NCBI GenBank assembly: GCA_009602725.1
Contig: WELB01000040.1
Location: 410,548-474,547 of the forward strand
Direction: 5' to 3'
DNA from: Spirogloea muscicola
Taxonomy: Eukaryota > Streptophyta > Zygnematophyceae > Spirogloeales > Spirogloeaceae
DNA length: 64,000 nt
The notes beneath the pieces are model-generated. The model was not told the DNA's origin. It saw only the letters and a program-made list of their open reading frames with translations, and did no database searches. Of this stretch, positions 1 to 10,387 are shown piece by piece. The first letter of the stretch is position 1. Every line of letters begins with the position of its first letter. The position numbers and the translations under genes were made by a program.

Positions 1-165
1 GAGAGCTGGTTGAGCAGCTCGAGCCACCGAGCGCCCAGCGCCCCGTGCGTATCGATGGCGAGCGGGAAGAACTCGTCTTCCCGCGGGTGATCTGCGTATT
101 TCAGCTCCTTGGCCCGAGCGGCGCAGGCTACCGCATACCCAGCCTTGGTGGCACACTGGGTTGGA
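1..165 (-). mobile_element. LINE ORF2 C-terminal fragment
   Basis: Read on the minus strand, this stretch encodes DEFFPLAIDTHGALGARW and flanking residues. The same block recurs in the LINE remnants at 2077-2400 and 22449-22937, as HP..D.F.PLA.D.HG...G.RW..LL. It belongs to the region after the nuclease-like segment of a non-LTR retrotransposon protein. The piece is cut by the window edge and is followed by unrelated LINE tail sequence, so it is one member of a nested stack. I recognise it by similarity to the other copies in this window. Confidence 0.6.
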
Positions 166-184
166 TGTGATCGGTCATAGGGCA

Positions 185-890
185 AGGGCGGCCAGATTAA
201 CTGGTGGCTGGGAGAGGCCAGCCCAAAAGAATGGACAAGGTCTGAAGGAGTCGGAGTGCTAAGGACTGAGACAGCAGTAAGCGAACTCTCAGTAACCTCT
301 CGTCAGTAGATGCAAGTCTGAGTAGCTAGCAGGCGGAAAGACGTCGCCCTGACGGAAGCCGGAGGCCGCCGCCAGAGCGCGGCCTGCGCGCAAGTGGACC
401 GCAAAAGCTAGGGACCGCTGCAAAGAGACGGCCAGGCGCATCCGGTAAACTTGGGCGAGGGACCCGGCGACATGGAAGTCAAGGGACTCATAGGAGTCAA
501 GGGTCACCACGTCCAGGAGAAGACGTGGCCCGCCTGCTGGTGGGGTGGCCACAAGGTCCACGCGACGAGCGTGGAGACCGTCGGCCCGTTGCTGGAGCGG
601 CATGACGGCAGAGTTCTCGGCTGCCACCGAGAAGCCAGCCTCCACAAGGATGCCATGCATCGCATCCCGGAGATGGTCGTGGGCCGCTGTCCGCTCTCCG
701 CCGTGGGAACAGCGCAGAACATGAGCGGCCAGCTCCCCAGGCTCGGCCCCTCGCTCGCCACATTCACACTGTTGCACACCCTGGAGACATGGCGGCGGCA
801 GGCCCGGGAGCCGGTGGACGGCACTGCGGAACACCTCGTCCGGGAGTGTGAGGGCTTCATTGAGGGGGCGAAGAAGAAGCGCTAAAAGAA
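185..890 (-). mobile_element. 5'-truncated LINE, ORF2 C-terminus plus 3' tail
   Basis: A minus-strand coding remnant (about 289-881) ends with LLTRGY and a stop. It carries a CECG...HVLRC zinc-knuckle-like motif. An RRVDLVA block followed about 10 residues later by LLLDVV resembles the restriction-like endonuclease (RLE) C-terminal domain of some non-LTR retrotransposons. The 3' untranslated part (288 down to 185) ends in the shared hairpin (GGCTGGGAGAGGCCAGCC, near 215-235). The 5' end stops abruptly near 890, where another tail begins, as expected for target-primed 5' truncation. The reading frame looks open, but no reverse transcriptase is present. Confidence 0.75.
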
Positions 891-1075
891 GCGCTAAGCA
901 GCTACGAAGGGGCCTGAAGATGCTATATCAGAACGGGAAGAGAGGGCTCGCCCATTGAGAATAGGGGCTGGAAAAGCCAGCCCAAAAAAGAAGGAACAAG
1001 ATGCCATGTCAGAACAGGGGGAGGATGGACCACTCAGTAGTTACGAGTGAGGAGCCTCAAACCCGACAGTCTTTG
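890..1075 (-). mobile_element. LINE 3' tail fragment
   Basis: This is the 3' UTR of a minus-strand LINE. The end of the ORF2 frame lies near 1030-1050 (TR.Y then stop), followed by a tail ending in the type-1 hairpin GGGGCTGGAAAAGCCAGCCC at about 965-985. Only tail sequence is left. A second, plus-oriented tail with the same hairpin family (about 1085-1135) abuts it, so this is insertion into insertion. Confidence 0.6.
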
Positions 1076-1394
1076 TGCATTCCTTTTGGGCTGGCTTTGC
1101 TAGCCTCTCTTTATCTATGGGCGAGCCTTTTCTTTGTGCTTTACCGTGTAGGGCGTTGGGGAGTAACGCTTCCAACGAAGAAGAAAGAGACGAAGGTGGA
1201 GAGAGAAGGCGCGCGGTGTGCGCATGAAAGTGAAAGGGAGGCCAATTCTAGCCTTACAAATGTCCTGTTACGGGGTGATGAGCTAGCTAAGGGAGAGCTG
1301 CGAAGGGGCCAGCCCTCAGTGCGTAAACACGCTCATAGTGGCACGCTCATTCCCCTAGCAAGGAAGCGAGTGTATGAAGAGATGAAGGGCCTGT

Positions 1395-1930
1395 GTGGCC
1401 AAGTACAAGGGCAAGCACATTGACAAATGTACATCGCCTGCTGCTAAGCTGACCCACTCAGTAACCACGAGTCAGCACATAGAGGTCGCTAACTGATGCC
1501 CGAATACCGGACGGCAATTGACAAGCTCTTGAGCTACCAGCTAAGGCTCCTAGCGAGAAGGCACAAGCGCGGCCAGATTGACTGGTGGCTGGGAGAAGCC
1601 AGCCCAAAAGGAATGGACAAGGTCTGAAGGAGCTGGAGTGCGAAGGACTAAGACAGCAGCGAAGGGGACTCTCAGTAACCTCTAGTCAAGATGCAAGTCT
1701 GAATAGAGAGAAGGGCTCGCCCATTGAGGATAGGGGCTGGAAAAAGCCAGCCCAAAAAGAATGAACAAGGGACGAGAAGGGGCCAGGGGAAGTACAAAGA
1801 ACAACAAGCACAGAAAAGAATGAACAGCTAGCTGGCGGAAAGACGTCGCCCTGACGGAAGCCGGAGGCCGCCGCCAAAGCGCGGCCTGCGCGCAAGTGAA
1901 CTGCGAAGGCAAGGGACCGCTGCAAAGAGA
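1395..1930 (-). mobile_element. Nested LINE 3' tails
   Basis: At least three minus-strand tails are stacked. One at 1395-1545 has a GGCCAAGTACA end motif and the revcomp of the ORF2 terminus VSDLYVLTRGY. One at 1560-1685 has the type-2 hairpin. One at 1700-1775 has the type-1 hairpin, next to an ORF2 piece (about 1815-1930) resembling the ...AGRALAAASGFRQGD end of the first copy. None retains an upstream coding region. Confidence 0.6.
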
Positions 1931-2455
1931 AGAAGAAGTGGCTCTCCCAATGGGGGCAAGGGCTGTGAGAAGCCAGCCCGAAAAGAATTGACAAGGTTCG
2001 AAGGGGCCACACTACGAGCTAAGCAGCGATTGCGGGGCCTGAAGAGGCTATGGCAGAACGGGGGAGGATGGACCACTCAGTAGTCACGAGTGAGGAGCCT
2101 CACATCCGACAGATTAGCTGCCGGAAAACTATCCCCCTGCAAAGAGATGGCCAAGCGCATCCGGAAGACTTGAGCGACGGAGCCCCCGACATTGAAGCCA
2201 TGCTGCTCGCCCTGCTGCCCGTGGCGGCGGGCCGCTGCACGCTGCGGAAGGCGGTGAAGCAGGTCAAGCCATTTCGTGCCAAAGGCGCCGTGCACGTCGA
2301 CGGCGAGTGGGACGAAAAACTCGTCTCCCACCGGGGGATCCGAGTATTTCCGTTCCTTTGCGTCCGCCGCGACGTCAGAAGAGCCTCTTCCGACGTAAGA
2401 CAGTGGCACTGCACGTTCGGCAGTGGCTGTGAGAGGCCAGCCCAAAGAAATGTAC
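1930..2455 (-). mobile_element. LINE 3' end with ORF2 C-terminus
   Basis: The tail with the type-3 hairpin GGGCTGTGAGAAGCCAGCCC lies at about 1960-1980. Next comes the minus-strand ORF2 terminus ending LLTRDY at 2077, and upstream of it the DEFFVPLAVDVHGAFG block (about 2280-2330). The copy runs out near 2400-2455, where another hairpin remnant and a GCC-rich stretch precede the GNAT gene. It is 5' truncated. Confidence 0.65.
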
Positions 2456-2469
2456 AAGGCCCGCCCAGC

Positions 2470-2475
2470 GGCGGG

Positions 2476-2518
<43 letters not shown>

Positions 2519-2577
2519 ACGCCGCCGTCAGCACCTGGCCCTGCTCTAGCTCTTTTTTTTTTTTTTTTTTTTTTTTN
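2470..2577. repeat. GCC trinucleotide run, poly-T and single N
   Basis: A perfect (GCC)n run at about 2471-2524 is followed by an unbroken T run from 2553 to 2576 and one N at 2577. This lies immediately before the chosen start codon of the GNAT gene (2597). The T-run/N junction may be an assembly seam, so the 5' end of that gene is uncertain. Long ORFs crossing the run are low-complexity artefacts. Confidence 0.8.
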
Positions 2578-2596
2578 GGGCCCCGCCGCCGGCCTG

Positions 2597-4230
2597 ATGG
2601 TGGCCGTGACGGCCGCAGCCGGCGAGCACCGGTTGCTGGAGCTCGGCCTCGACCGCCTCCCGGCGCTGCGGGAGCTCCTGGCCGAGCGGCGGCGCCGGCG
2701 CGGCGGCCCGCCGGGGTCCAAGGTGCTCCTCCTCCTGGAGGTCGCCCTGGACTGGCCCCGCGGCGGCGCTGTCAATGCCGGCCGCTTCCTCGTCGACAGG
2801 TGCACAGCAGCGGCAGCGGCGGCGGCGGCGGCGTCCGTGGCGTTGCCATGGAGGGCCGCGTCACGGCTGGACGACGCTCACCGTTGGGAAGTCCTGTTTT
2901 CGGCTTTGCCCTCAGGTGGCCGGATCCGGAAGCCGTTGTCTATGTCGAAGGAGCGTCCCGGTCGTCGTCCTGTGCCACCCCGGAGGCAGCCGAGCGCGCC
3001 TTCGCCTCGCCGCAGCTCATGGACGGCAGCTGGATGATGGCCGGTGCGCCATCTGCGCAGCCCTTGCAACGCCCGTCTAGCTCCCCATGTCGTGCTACTG
3101 TGCAGCGGACTGATTGCTCGCTCAGGACAACCGGTGATCCAGGCGTTGACCCGGCTGACGTAGCTGCGCTCGCCAAGCTCGGGGCGGTGAAGCAGGACTG
3201 GCCTTACCACCTGTTGGTGCTACCGCCGGGCCGGGCTGTCGCGCCGCCGCCGGTGCCGGCGGGCTACACGCTGGGCGTCCTGGAGGAGTCGGACGCCGAG
3301 CAGGCAAAGCCTCGCACTGTTGTGCAACCAAACCCATCGCTTGATCCCTATCTTCGTAAAGCCCTAAAGATACACTTTCGAGCAACGGACGTGCTCACTA
3401 CTTCGCTTTCTGCAGCAGACACAGTCGCTGACATTGGCACTTGTGAGCGATACTTGTTACTGTGTAAGTCTTGAACCTTGAACCCCACTCCCTTTGCTGA
3501 CTTGCAAATCCGAAGCTCGTGGTGCAGGTGACTAGCCACTGGCAGTACAGTAACGACTCGTCATATGTCAGGCGGCTCCTGCAACACAAGCTTCCGGCTT
3601 ATGGTGTGCGGACGGCCCCAAAGGCTGGCAGCTGCAGAAGTGATGCGGCAGCCGCTGGGGAGCTTGTCGCTTGGGCGCTCACACACTCAAACAAGTCAAT
3701 AGGCATCGTGCACGTGGAGGAGGTGAGATGGTCAACTGCTTCTGGTCCCACTGTTGGCCACATGAGATTGCCTTTGCTGAGCCGCTGCTCAACGATGGGC
3801 GTCCACCTGCTTGCAGGCCCACCGTCGCCGCGGCCTGGCAAAGGTTGTTAGCATCGCAGTCATGGCAGACCACCTTGCACTCGGCTGGGCGCCTCACGGC
3901 AACGTCGGCCCCAGCAATGACGCGTCGCTGCACCTGTTCCACTCGCTGGACCGTCTTGCCCTTCCCTTCTAAAGGCCGTCTGTGTTTGACCTTGGCAGAA
4001 GCTCATACATTTGCCAAGATCATCAAGCGATAAATGTTGACTAAGCCATCTGCAAAGTCCTGAGAAGAGCTGAGATTGTTGTGCAGGGCTTTGAGCAAGC
4101 TGGATATCAGCATTGGACACGCTGCGAAGCACCCGCCACAGCTCAGATGTGCCCCGTCCCGTTGGCTCAGCTGTCACCGCAGGCTGAAGTGCATGCGTCG
4201 AAGGAGGAGCCGGACAAGCTGTCTTCTTGA
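2597..4230 (+). CDS. GLYAT-like GNAT family acyltransferase
   Basis: A probable acyl-CoA-dependent N-acyltransferase with the layout of glycine N-acyltransferase-like proteins. The exon model is 2597-2799, 2916-3043, 3143-3303, 3528-3722, 3817-3948 and 4087-4230, giving 320 residues in one open frame (family about 290-300). The N-terminal part has a leucine-rich segment and FLVDRWPDPEAVVYVEG, comparable to the VDSWPDF region of GLYAT proteins. The C-terminal GNAT fold shows VTSHWQYSND, an acceptor strand LVAWALTH...IGIVHVEE, and the acetyl-CoA-binding AHRRRGLAKVV (R-x-x-G-x-A type), ending in LHLFHSLGFEQAGY. Intron 3 has a GC donor (3304) and intron 5 would need a GA donor (3949). The boundaries of intron 2 are the least certain. 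The substrate cannot be told from sequence. The start lies just after an assembly N, so an upstream extension is possible. Confidence 0.83.
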
Positions 4231-5600
4231 CTCTCTGAGCCTCAGAGCGTTGGCCCCGAGGCAACGCTGGCCTGCCAGCCTTTCCCGACCTGCCATGGAT
4301 TGCTGTTTCTGTGCTCATTTACTCTGCAGTGGCATGTCCATGCAAGATAGCGTTGCTGCAGCTGCAATGCACAATTCCTGCAGCCTTATAATCGTGACAG
4401 CCGCGACCATGGAGAGTCGACAACAGTCAATCATTTCGCTGCCCTGGTACCCTCCACTTCTGCTGGGCCGTCTTTGATAGGGACTGGCGGCGGCAGTCTT
4501 GGTCTCGCGGGCGTCTTGGCAGGCATGGCTGCTGAAGGCAGCTGCCTCCAATGTGGCGTGATGAGTTTGCAGGCTGTGCTGTTGCGCTCTGGTTGCATAC
4601 CACAGATGAGGCTCTGCTAATATTGAAGCCCACTTGAGAGATCACATGATGCTCCTTAGAGCAGAAGTGGCAGCAACTTTCTGTATTGGGTGGCATTATT
4701 TGGTCTGAAATCATACGCTGCAGAAATATTGCATACGAAATCTGGATCTATACTGGGGCTCTACAGTTCTCAATGCCATGCATCTCGAATGAAAATATGA
4801 ATGACTCACCCTTCATGCAAAGGTGGCTGCATACCAGCTCCTGGCCCTGGCCAGACGCTGTAACAGTACGTCAATTTGCTACTTGCCATGACAGCAAACA
4901 GAGAAGCGGCATCAAAAGCTCGTTGCTGCTCCATTTGACAGGAGCGAGCTGTAAAATGCTCATCTCGAAGTCCGAAGGCCAGATCCTTGGGCGGCATGAT
5001 TTCTGGCGGGAAGCCTGCAAACTCTCTTGGACATCACCACGCCTCCAATAATGGAAACGCTGCACTCGCACACTCTGGCTGCGGCATTGGAAGTGGTCGT
5101 GCAAGCGAAGGCAACCAAGCACCCTTTGGCATCCGCGGTTGTGGCACTACTGCCACTGCAAAGCAGTGGCTGGCACCATCTCTTTGCCAAAGCCCGTCCT
5201 GCCCCAGAGTAGCCCCTCTGCTTGATCAATCTGGGATCCCAGGAGGAGCTCCGAGCGCCGAGCTACTGAATAAGAGTATGAATCAAGACCGACCACACTG
5301 ATTGTTTACCACATGTCATATTGCACCTTAGCGATTTCTGGGGATAACGGCATGGTGCACATTTGCTTTGCTTCGTGACAACAAACAACATCGAGGAGAA
5401 ACATTTTGGGGTGTTCTCCCCCCTCTCCCCCAAGTTCTCTTCTTAGCGACTTCTAAGTCAGGCCATCGAATAATTTGGCGGCTCTCCGCTTCCCCTAATC
5501 CGCCTGTCGGATTTGCATGTGCTCACCCGATTTCCATGTGCTCACCATTCGGTAATAACAGACACCGCTACCTTGGCCACCGTGGCATAGGGCTTCGTTT
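4231..5600. other. Intergenic stretch, one unassigned exon-like ORF
   Basis: No recognisable gene. On the plus strand, about 5021-5212 is open and ends in a stop with coding-like composition (ETLHSHTLAAALEVVVQAK then ..HPLASAVVALLPL). It could be a terminal exon, but I found no convincing partner exons and no family. On the minus strand a good donor-like GTGAGT lies near 4805-4812. Both signals are too weak to call a gene. Confidence 0.3.
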
Positions 5601-5905
5601 TATGGTTCCCAGCTCCTTGCGAGAGAAGGGCTCGCCCATGGAGGATAGGGGCTGGGAAAAGCCAGCCCAAAAAAGAATGAACGAAGTACGAGAAGGGGCC
5701 AGGAGAAGCACAAAGAAAAAAAACACAAGAAGAAACTAAACAGCTACGAAACACTTAGTAACCCCTGCTCAGCAGCCTCAGGTCAGAGAAACTTGGCTCC
5801 TGGAAGCGGGTTCCCTGGCCCTGGCGAGGGCCAGAGGCAGCAGCGAGGGCTCTGCCGGCACGCAGGTACAGCGAGATGGCCACTAGCTTTGCACTAGCTT
5901 TTGCC
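5600..5905 (-). mobile_element. LINE 3' end
   Basis: The minus strand encodes AISLYLRAGRALAAASG... ending SDLRLLSRGY and a stop near 5752. The tail then runs to the type-1 hairpin GGGGCTGGGAAAAGCCAGCCC (about 5650-5670). This is the same ORF2 terminus as at 289-400. It is a short 5'-truncated copy. Confidence 0.65.
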
Positions 5906-5929
5906 TGTACAGACTATTGGCTTTGATTG

Positions 5930-6395
5930 GCCACCCTTTCATGCGCACCACACGCCTTCCCTCTACTTGCTGACTCGTGGTTATTGAGCGGGCCAATTTA
6001 GCAGCAGGTGACGTACATCTGGCGATGTTCTTGACTTTGTACTTGGCCACTGGAGTCGCAGTATGCTTTCGCGCTTTTCTGGCCCCACCACTTCGACCTT
6101 TGTTCATTCCTCTTCCTGGGCTTTGCCAATCCCAGCCATCGCCCTCCACTCCCAGACCTTGTCCTTTCCTTTGGGCTGGCCTCTCCCAGCCACCAGTTAA
6201 TCTGGCCGCGCTTGCTTCTCTCTCGTTCTCCTCGTACTTCGTCGGATTTCTGTCGGGCTGGCTATCAACAGGCCTTGCCCCCTTTGGGAAAGCACCTTTC
6301 TCTTTACTTGGCCACTCGGGCTCTCCATCACACTCTGTGTTTGTCTTCGAACTTAGCCACTCCGGCCCTCCATCACTCAAGACACGTCTCGAAGC
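5930..6395 (+). mobile_element. Nested plus-strand LINE 3' tails abutting the next gene
   Basis: The ORF2 terminus (YLLTRGY and stop near 5965-5993) is followed by tail sequence. Hairpins follow at about 6115-6140 and 6178-6200 (TTTGGGCTGGCCTCTCCCAGCC). Two copies of the terminal motif (TACTTGGCCACT... CCTCCATCACTCAA) end at about 6335 and 6385. The last copy stops about 25 bp before the ATG at 6411, so the proximal 5' flank of the DAO-family gene is LINE-derived. Confidence 0.65.
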
Positions 6396-6410
6396 TGCAG
6401 GCGCTGCGCC

Positions 6411-9400
6411 ATGGCCGCGCGCCCCCAAGCGGCGGCGCCGCGCGGCGGCGTGCATGTGTGGGCTGCCTTGACGCGCCAGGGAGGCCGCAGCTCCGCCCGC
6501 AGCTGCTGGCAATCGCCACATGCCGGACGTCGGGCTGCCAGCCTCCGCAACAACGGCCGCGACGGCGGTCGGATGCCGAATGCTGGTCCGCTGGCCAAGC
6601 CTGCGACCGCAGCGACCGTGACGGCGTCGGCGGCGGCTGCTGTGGCGGCTGCGGGCCCCGCGCGGGCCGAGTCCGAGCTGGAGGTGGACGTCGTAATCGT
6701 CGGCGCCGGGATCATCGGCCTCAGCATCGCGCACCGCCTGCTGGCCGCCACACGCCTCTCGGTGGCGCTCGTCGACGCCGGCGGCCCCTGCGCGGGCGCC
6801 ACAGGGGCAGGTGCAGGGATCGATTCCAACCGCCAGCGCAGCCCTGCATTTGACGGACCCTCGGCGAGATTGCATAATAAACAGACGATATGAGCTTTAA
6901 GTGTTGACTGATTATTCTGGTATTGTTACTGAAGCACATTGCATGATGCAATGTGCTTCAAGCATTTACAGTGGATATAACTCATCCATCAGATATTGTT
7001 AGCACAGTGGACAGTGGCTCTGCTGCATTGCAAAGCCAAGCAGCCAGCGCCTGCGATATGTTGCCCGGGCAGCTATTTCGCTGACTCCGTGTACTAATGC
7101 ATCTGCGGCAGGGCAGGGCTACATCTGGCTGGGCCACCGGCAGCCAGGCACCCCGGGCTGGCTGTTGGCGCGGCGCGGCAAGCAGCTGTGGGAGGAGCTG
7201 CACGCCGAGCTGCGCCCGATGGCTAAAGCAGCGGCGACGGGCACTGACCCACTCGGCTGGCGGCGCACAGGTGGCCCCACATGACACAGTGAGGCCCAAT
7301 GCTCCTGTTTGAGTCTCATGCCGCCGTTGATGCCGCCGTTCGAACTATAATTGCTTTGATGGGCTGAAGTGTAGCGAAGTACACCTACAGGCTCGCATCC
7401 TGACGCCAGTGAGTGTCAAGTATTGAGGAACTCATTAAGACCTCCAGTATGGTCCAATCAAAGGTCCAAGCTGTCACAGCCACTGCCGCGAAGCAATATG
7501 CGCAGTGGTCAAGTCTCCCCGTAGCAAAGACATGACTGCATCATTCTCCAGACACAGCTGGGTGTAGTAAGTCGAAGAGAGTTGTGCTTAAGGTTGCAAA
7601 TGTTCTTCTCTCTCTGATTCAGACTACATCAATAGATTCTGAGTTCACAAGAGGTCGTGCATCATAAGCTGTGTCACAGACAGCACGCTGCCTGTGTGTG
7701 CAGGCAGCTTACTGTTAGGCAGGACGGCAGAGGAGGCATCGGCCTTGCAAGAAAGAGTGAGGAGGATGACAGTGGAGGGGGTGGAAGCTGCCTTCCTTAA
7801 TAGCCATGAGTTGAAGAAGGCCGAGCCTGCTGTGGACTGCGGTGAAGGTGGCGCTGCCCTATTTCCAGCAGATAGCCAGCTCGATGCTGCATCGGCAGTC
7901 TCGGTGTTGCGGGAGGTGTTGTCCTATGGCCCCTAAATGGACACCTTGTGTGGTGTGACAAGCCAGTAATTGTACGACCCTTGTCAGTGTGAACTCGAGA
8001 TCGTGAGTAGCTGCTGGGTCTTGCTAATTACATCTGCCATCTATCCTCTGTACGATGTGCAACATCACGATGTCGCCAAGCCTTACTTCTAGAGCTGACT
8101 GCAAGTCCATGTGTCTTCTCAGTGGTGCTTGAGCTTTGCACGGGAGGGGAGGTATATCGAAGTATTCTCTGAAGCTGTGACTAACTTGCTGAGGTACTAC
8201 ATCATTTCGGCCTGCTTCACTACCTGCGATTTGTTATAGGTCAGCTGCAGTCTGCAACTCTGCAGGCCCATTGAGCGTGCCTTTAGCCAGATTGTCAGCG
8301 GGTGCTTTGTATGTTGTAGGAAAAAGCATCTATCTCTCAAGCTAGACATATACCAACTCACCAGCCAGTCATGTGTCACTTGTCAAGATGAAGTTAGCCC
8401 TCCATGCTAGCAGTCAAGTGGTAACCAGTAACTCTGTCCACAAAGCAATAGCACCAATTACTACTGGCATGTTTCTTAAGGCAGAATCATACATTTGCTG
8501 ATGGTAGAGCCACAAGTCCTTTGACTGCAGGAGAGCCCAAGGGGACGAAATAAGGGGCGTGGAAACTGTGAAAAGGGTGGTCCGCGCCACGGAAGTAACC
8601 ATCTTGGCAGCCGGGGCTTGGAGTCCGGAGCTTTTGGTCAGAAGAGGGCACCAGAGCGATGGCAGGCCAGTCAATGTCCTGCCCATGAGGCCGCGCAAGG
8701 TGCTTGCCTGTACCTAACTTATCACCTCTTGGCTGCTTCCTCAATTCGAGATACAAGACAAGGCACAACATGCCCAGAATTGCTCAACTTCCCAAGCTTT
8801 GCTTACCCTAGTGCGTAATTTGTGGGCAGTGTAATGCTTGACTCTGTCAAGGGCCAAAATTGTGCAGGGCCATCTGCTGGCGCTGCAAGGACTGCCCTGC
8901 CTGCCCAGGCTTCGGCATGGACTCATGGAATGTGAATACATTAGCAACTATGCTACTGGGTCACAGACTATGCCCTCAATGGATGCAGCTTCGACAGCAA
9001 CCCCAGCCATTGACGCGGCCGGTGAAAGGCCGCTCATGGCAGGTCCTTCATCAAGCAGGCAGCACGATGGAATGCCACTGGTGGCAGTCACAATGACTGC
9101 CACAATGGACCCCAATGGCTGCTGTCTTCTTGGTAAGGTCTGGAGCCTCATTTCCACTACTCTACTCATCCTAAACTCCTATACGCAAAGCTGGTGCCTA
9201 CAACAACCAGCACCACTGTGCTGGTTCTATGCCTGCCCTGATGGCCTTTTGGCACACTTCTGTGAGAATGCTTGCACACGATGTTGCCAGCACACCTGTG
9301 GCCTTTCTGCTGTATGTCTGTGATCTTGAAGGATCCCTGTGGCCTCTACCACAGGAAGCAGCAGAGAATTTTCTGGATACGACACTTCGGTGTCACATGA

Positions 9401-10177
9401 GACCCTGGGCAGGATCATAAGCAGGGCCTCTGTTTTCCTCCCTGGTCTGAGGGAATTGTCGTTGTCAGACGCTGTTAAGTCAGGGGCAGTGAGGACTGGG
9501 CTGCGTCCATACTGTGAGTCGCTTTACCCAACGAGCAACTTTCCCATTGCTGCAAGCTCTGCGCTTCAGTGGGAGACCCATGTCGCACTTGTCCTCGTGT
9601 TATTCCTGGACAAGATGTTTGACCATGCCATTGTCCGAATCAGTCCATGCCTGCCGAACCGCTACCCTTTGATGTGCAGCCATGGACGGCAGGCCGTTCA
9701 TCGGGCCAGTCGCAGGGCTTGCTGGTCTTTACTTAGCTACAGGCCATGAAGGGTCAGGACTCTGTCAGGTAAGCTGTAGAGCAACGTTACCATAGCCACT
9801 GAGGAGTCAATTATGCATGTCGAGCCTGCTGAACTGAGCAGCATATTGACATGTCGCCATCTGGCATGATCCAGATGCATCGGCAAGGCCACTATTTCAT
9901 CTCTAAACCTCCTGCAGGAAAACCAAGTGGCAGTAGTGCAGCTGGCAGATAATTCGGCCTTGTACAGTGTAAGTAGCACAAACAGGTTGTCTTGTCAGCA
10001 GGAATCGGTGACAATGTCAGGAGCTGGCCAGTCATAATCAGCACTGCTCACATTCAGTGCGTACGTTTCAATGCTGTGCAGGCACTATCTACAGCAGAAC
10101 TGGTGGAATGCATGCTGATGAACAGGCCAAGCCATCTGGATCCGGGATACTTTCTGCCTGTTAGAAGGCTCTTTTGA
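6411..10177 (+). CDS. DAO-family FAD-dependent oxidoreductase, probably plastid-targeted
   Basis: A flavoprotein amine/amino-acid oxidoreductase of the DAO superfamily, closest in my memory to the plant At5g48440 type. Exons are 6411-6810, 7112-7270, 7704-7915, 8123-8193, 8531-8699, 8868-9132, 9355-9513, 9680-9768 and 10082-10177, giving 539 residues in one frame. Residues 1 to about 88 are Arg/Ala/Ser-rich with few acids, like an organelle presequence. The FAD-binding beta-alpha-beta motif VVIVGAGIIGLS lies at about residues 94-105. It is followed by GQGYIWLGHRQPGTPGW, SQLDAASAV, EGRYIEVFSEA and the late flavin-contact segment TILAAGAWSPELL. The C-terminal block is MDGRPFIGPVAGLAGLYLATGHEGSG, then STAELVECM. 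The substrate is not determinable. The gene converges on ALDH7, with 210 bp between stop codons. Every intron used here has GT-AG ends. Confidence 0.9.
6930..6960. repeat. Perfect 15-bp inverted repeat in DAO intron 1
   Basis: TGAAGCACATTGCAT and its exact reverse complement are separated by a single G. The repeat lies in intron 1 of the DAO-family gene. It could form a very stable hairpin in RNA or a cruciform in DNA. No protein coding is involved and I do not recognise it as a known element end. Confidence 0.9.
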
Positions 10178-10387
10178 GCAGTACGTTAATAAGGACAATC
10201 AACTAGGAGGAGCAGCGTATCCTAAAGAGATGGTGCACTTTGAGACAATCTTAGGTCTCTGGCGCCTTCGGTCATTGCGGACCAGGATTCATGTGCTGGC
10301 TTGTCCGACAATCAGGCCCTCGTGTGTGGCATCAGACCACTTGTCCCTACCGAGAGGAGAATCTCCAGATCTTAAGGCCGGAATCTG

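Noticed and set aside
2050-3474. 474-codon plus-strand ORF from 2050
   Set aside because: It joins LINE antisense, the GCC repeat, the poly-T/N junction and introns of the GNAT gene; the frame follows the GNAT protein only in part.
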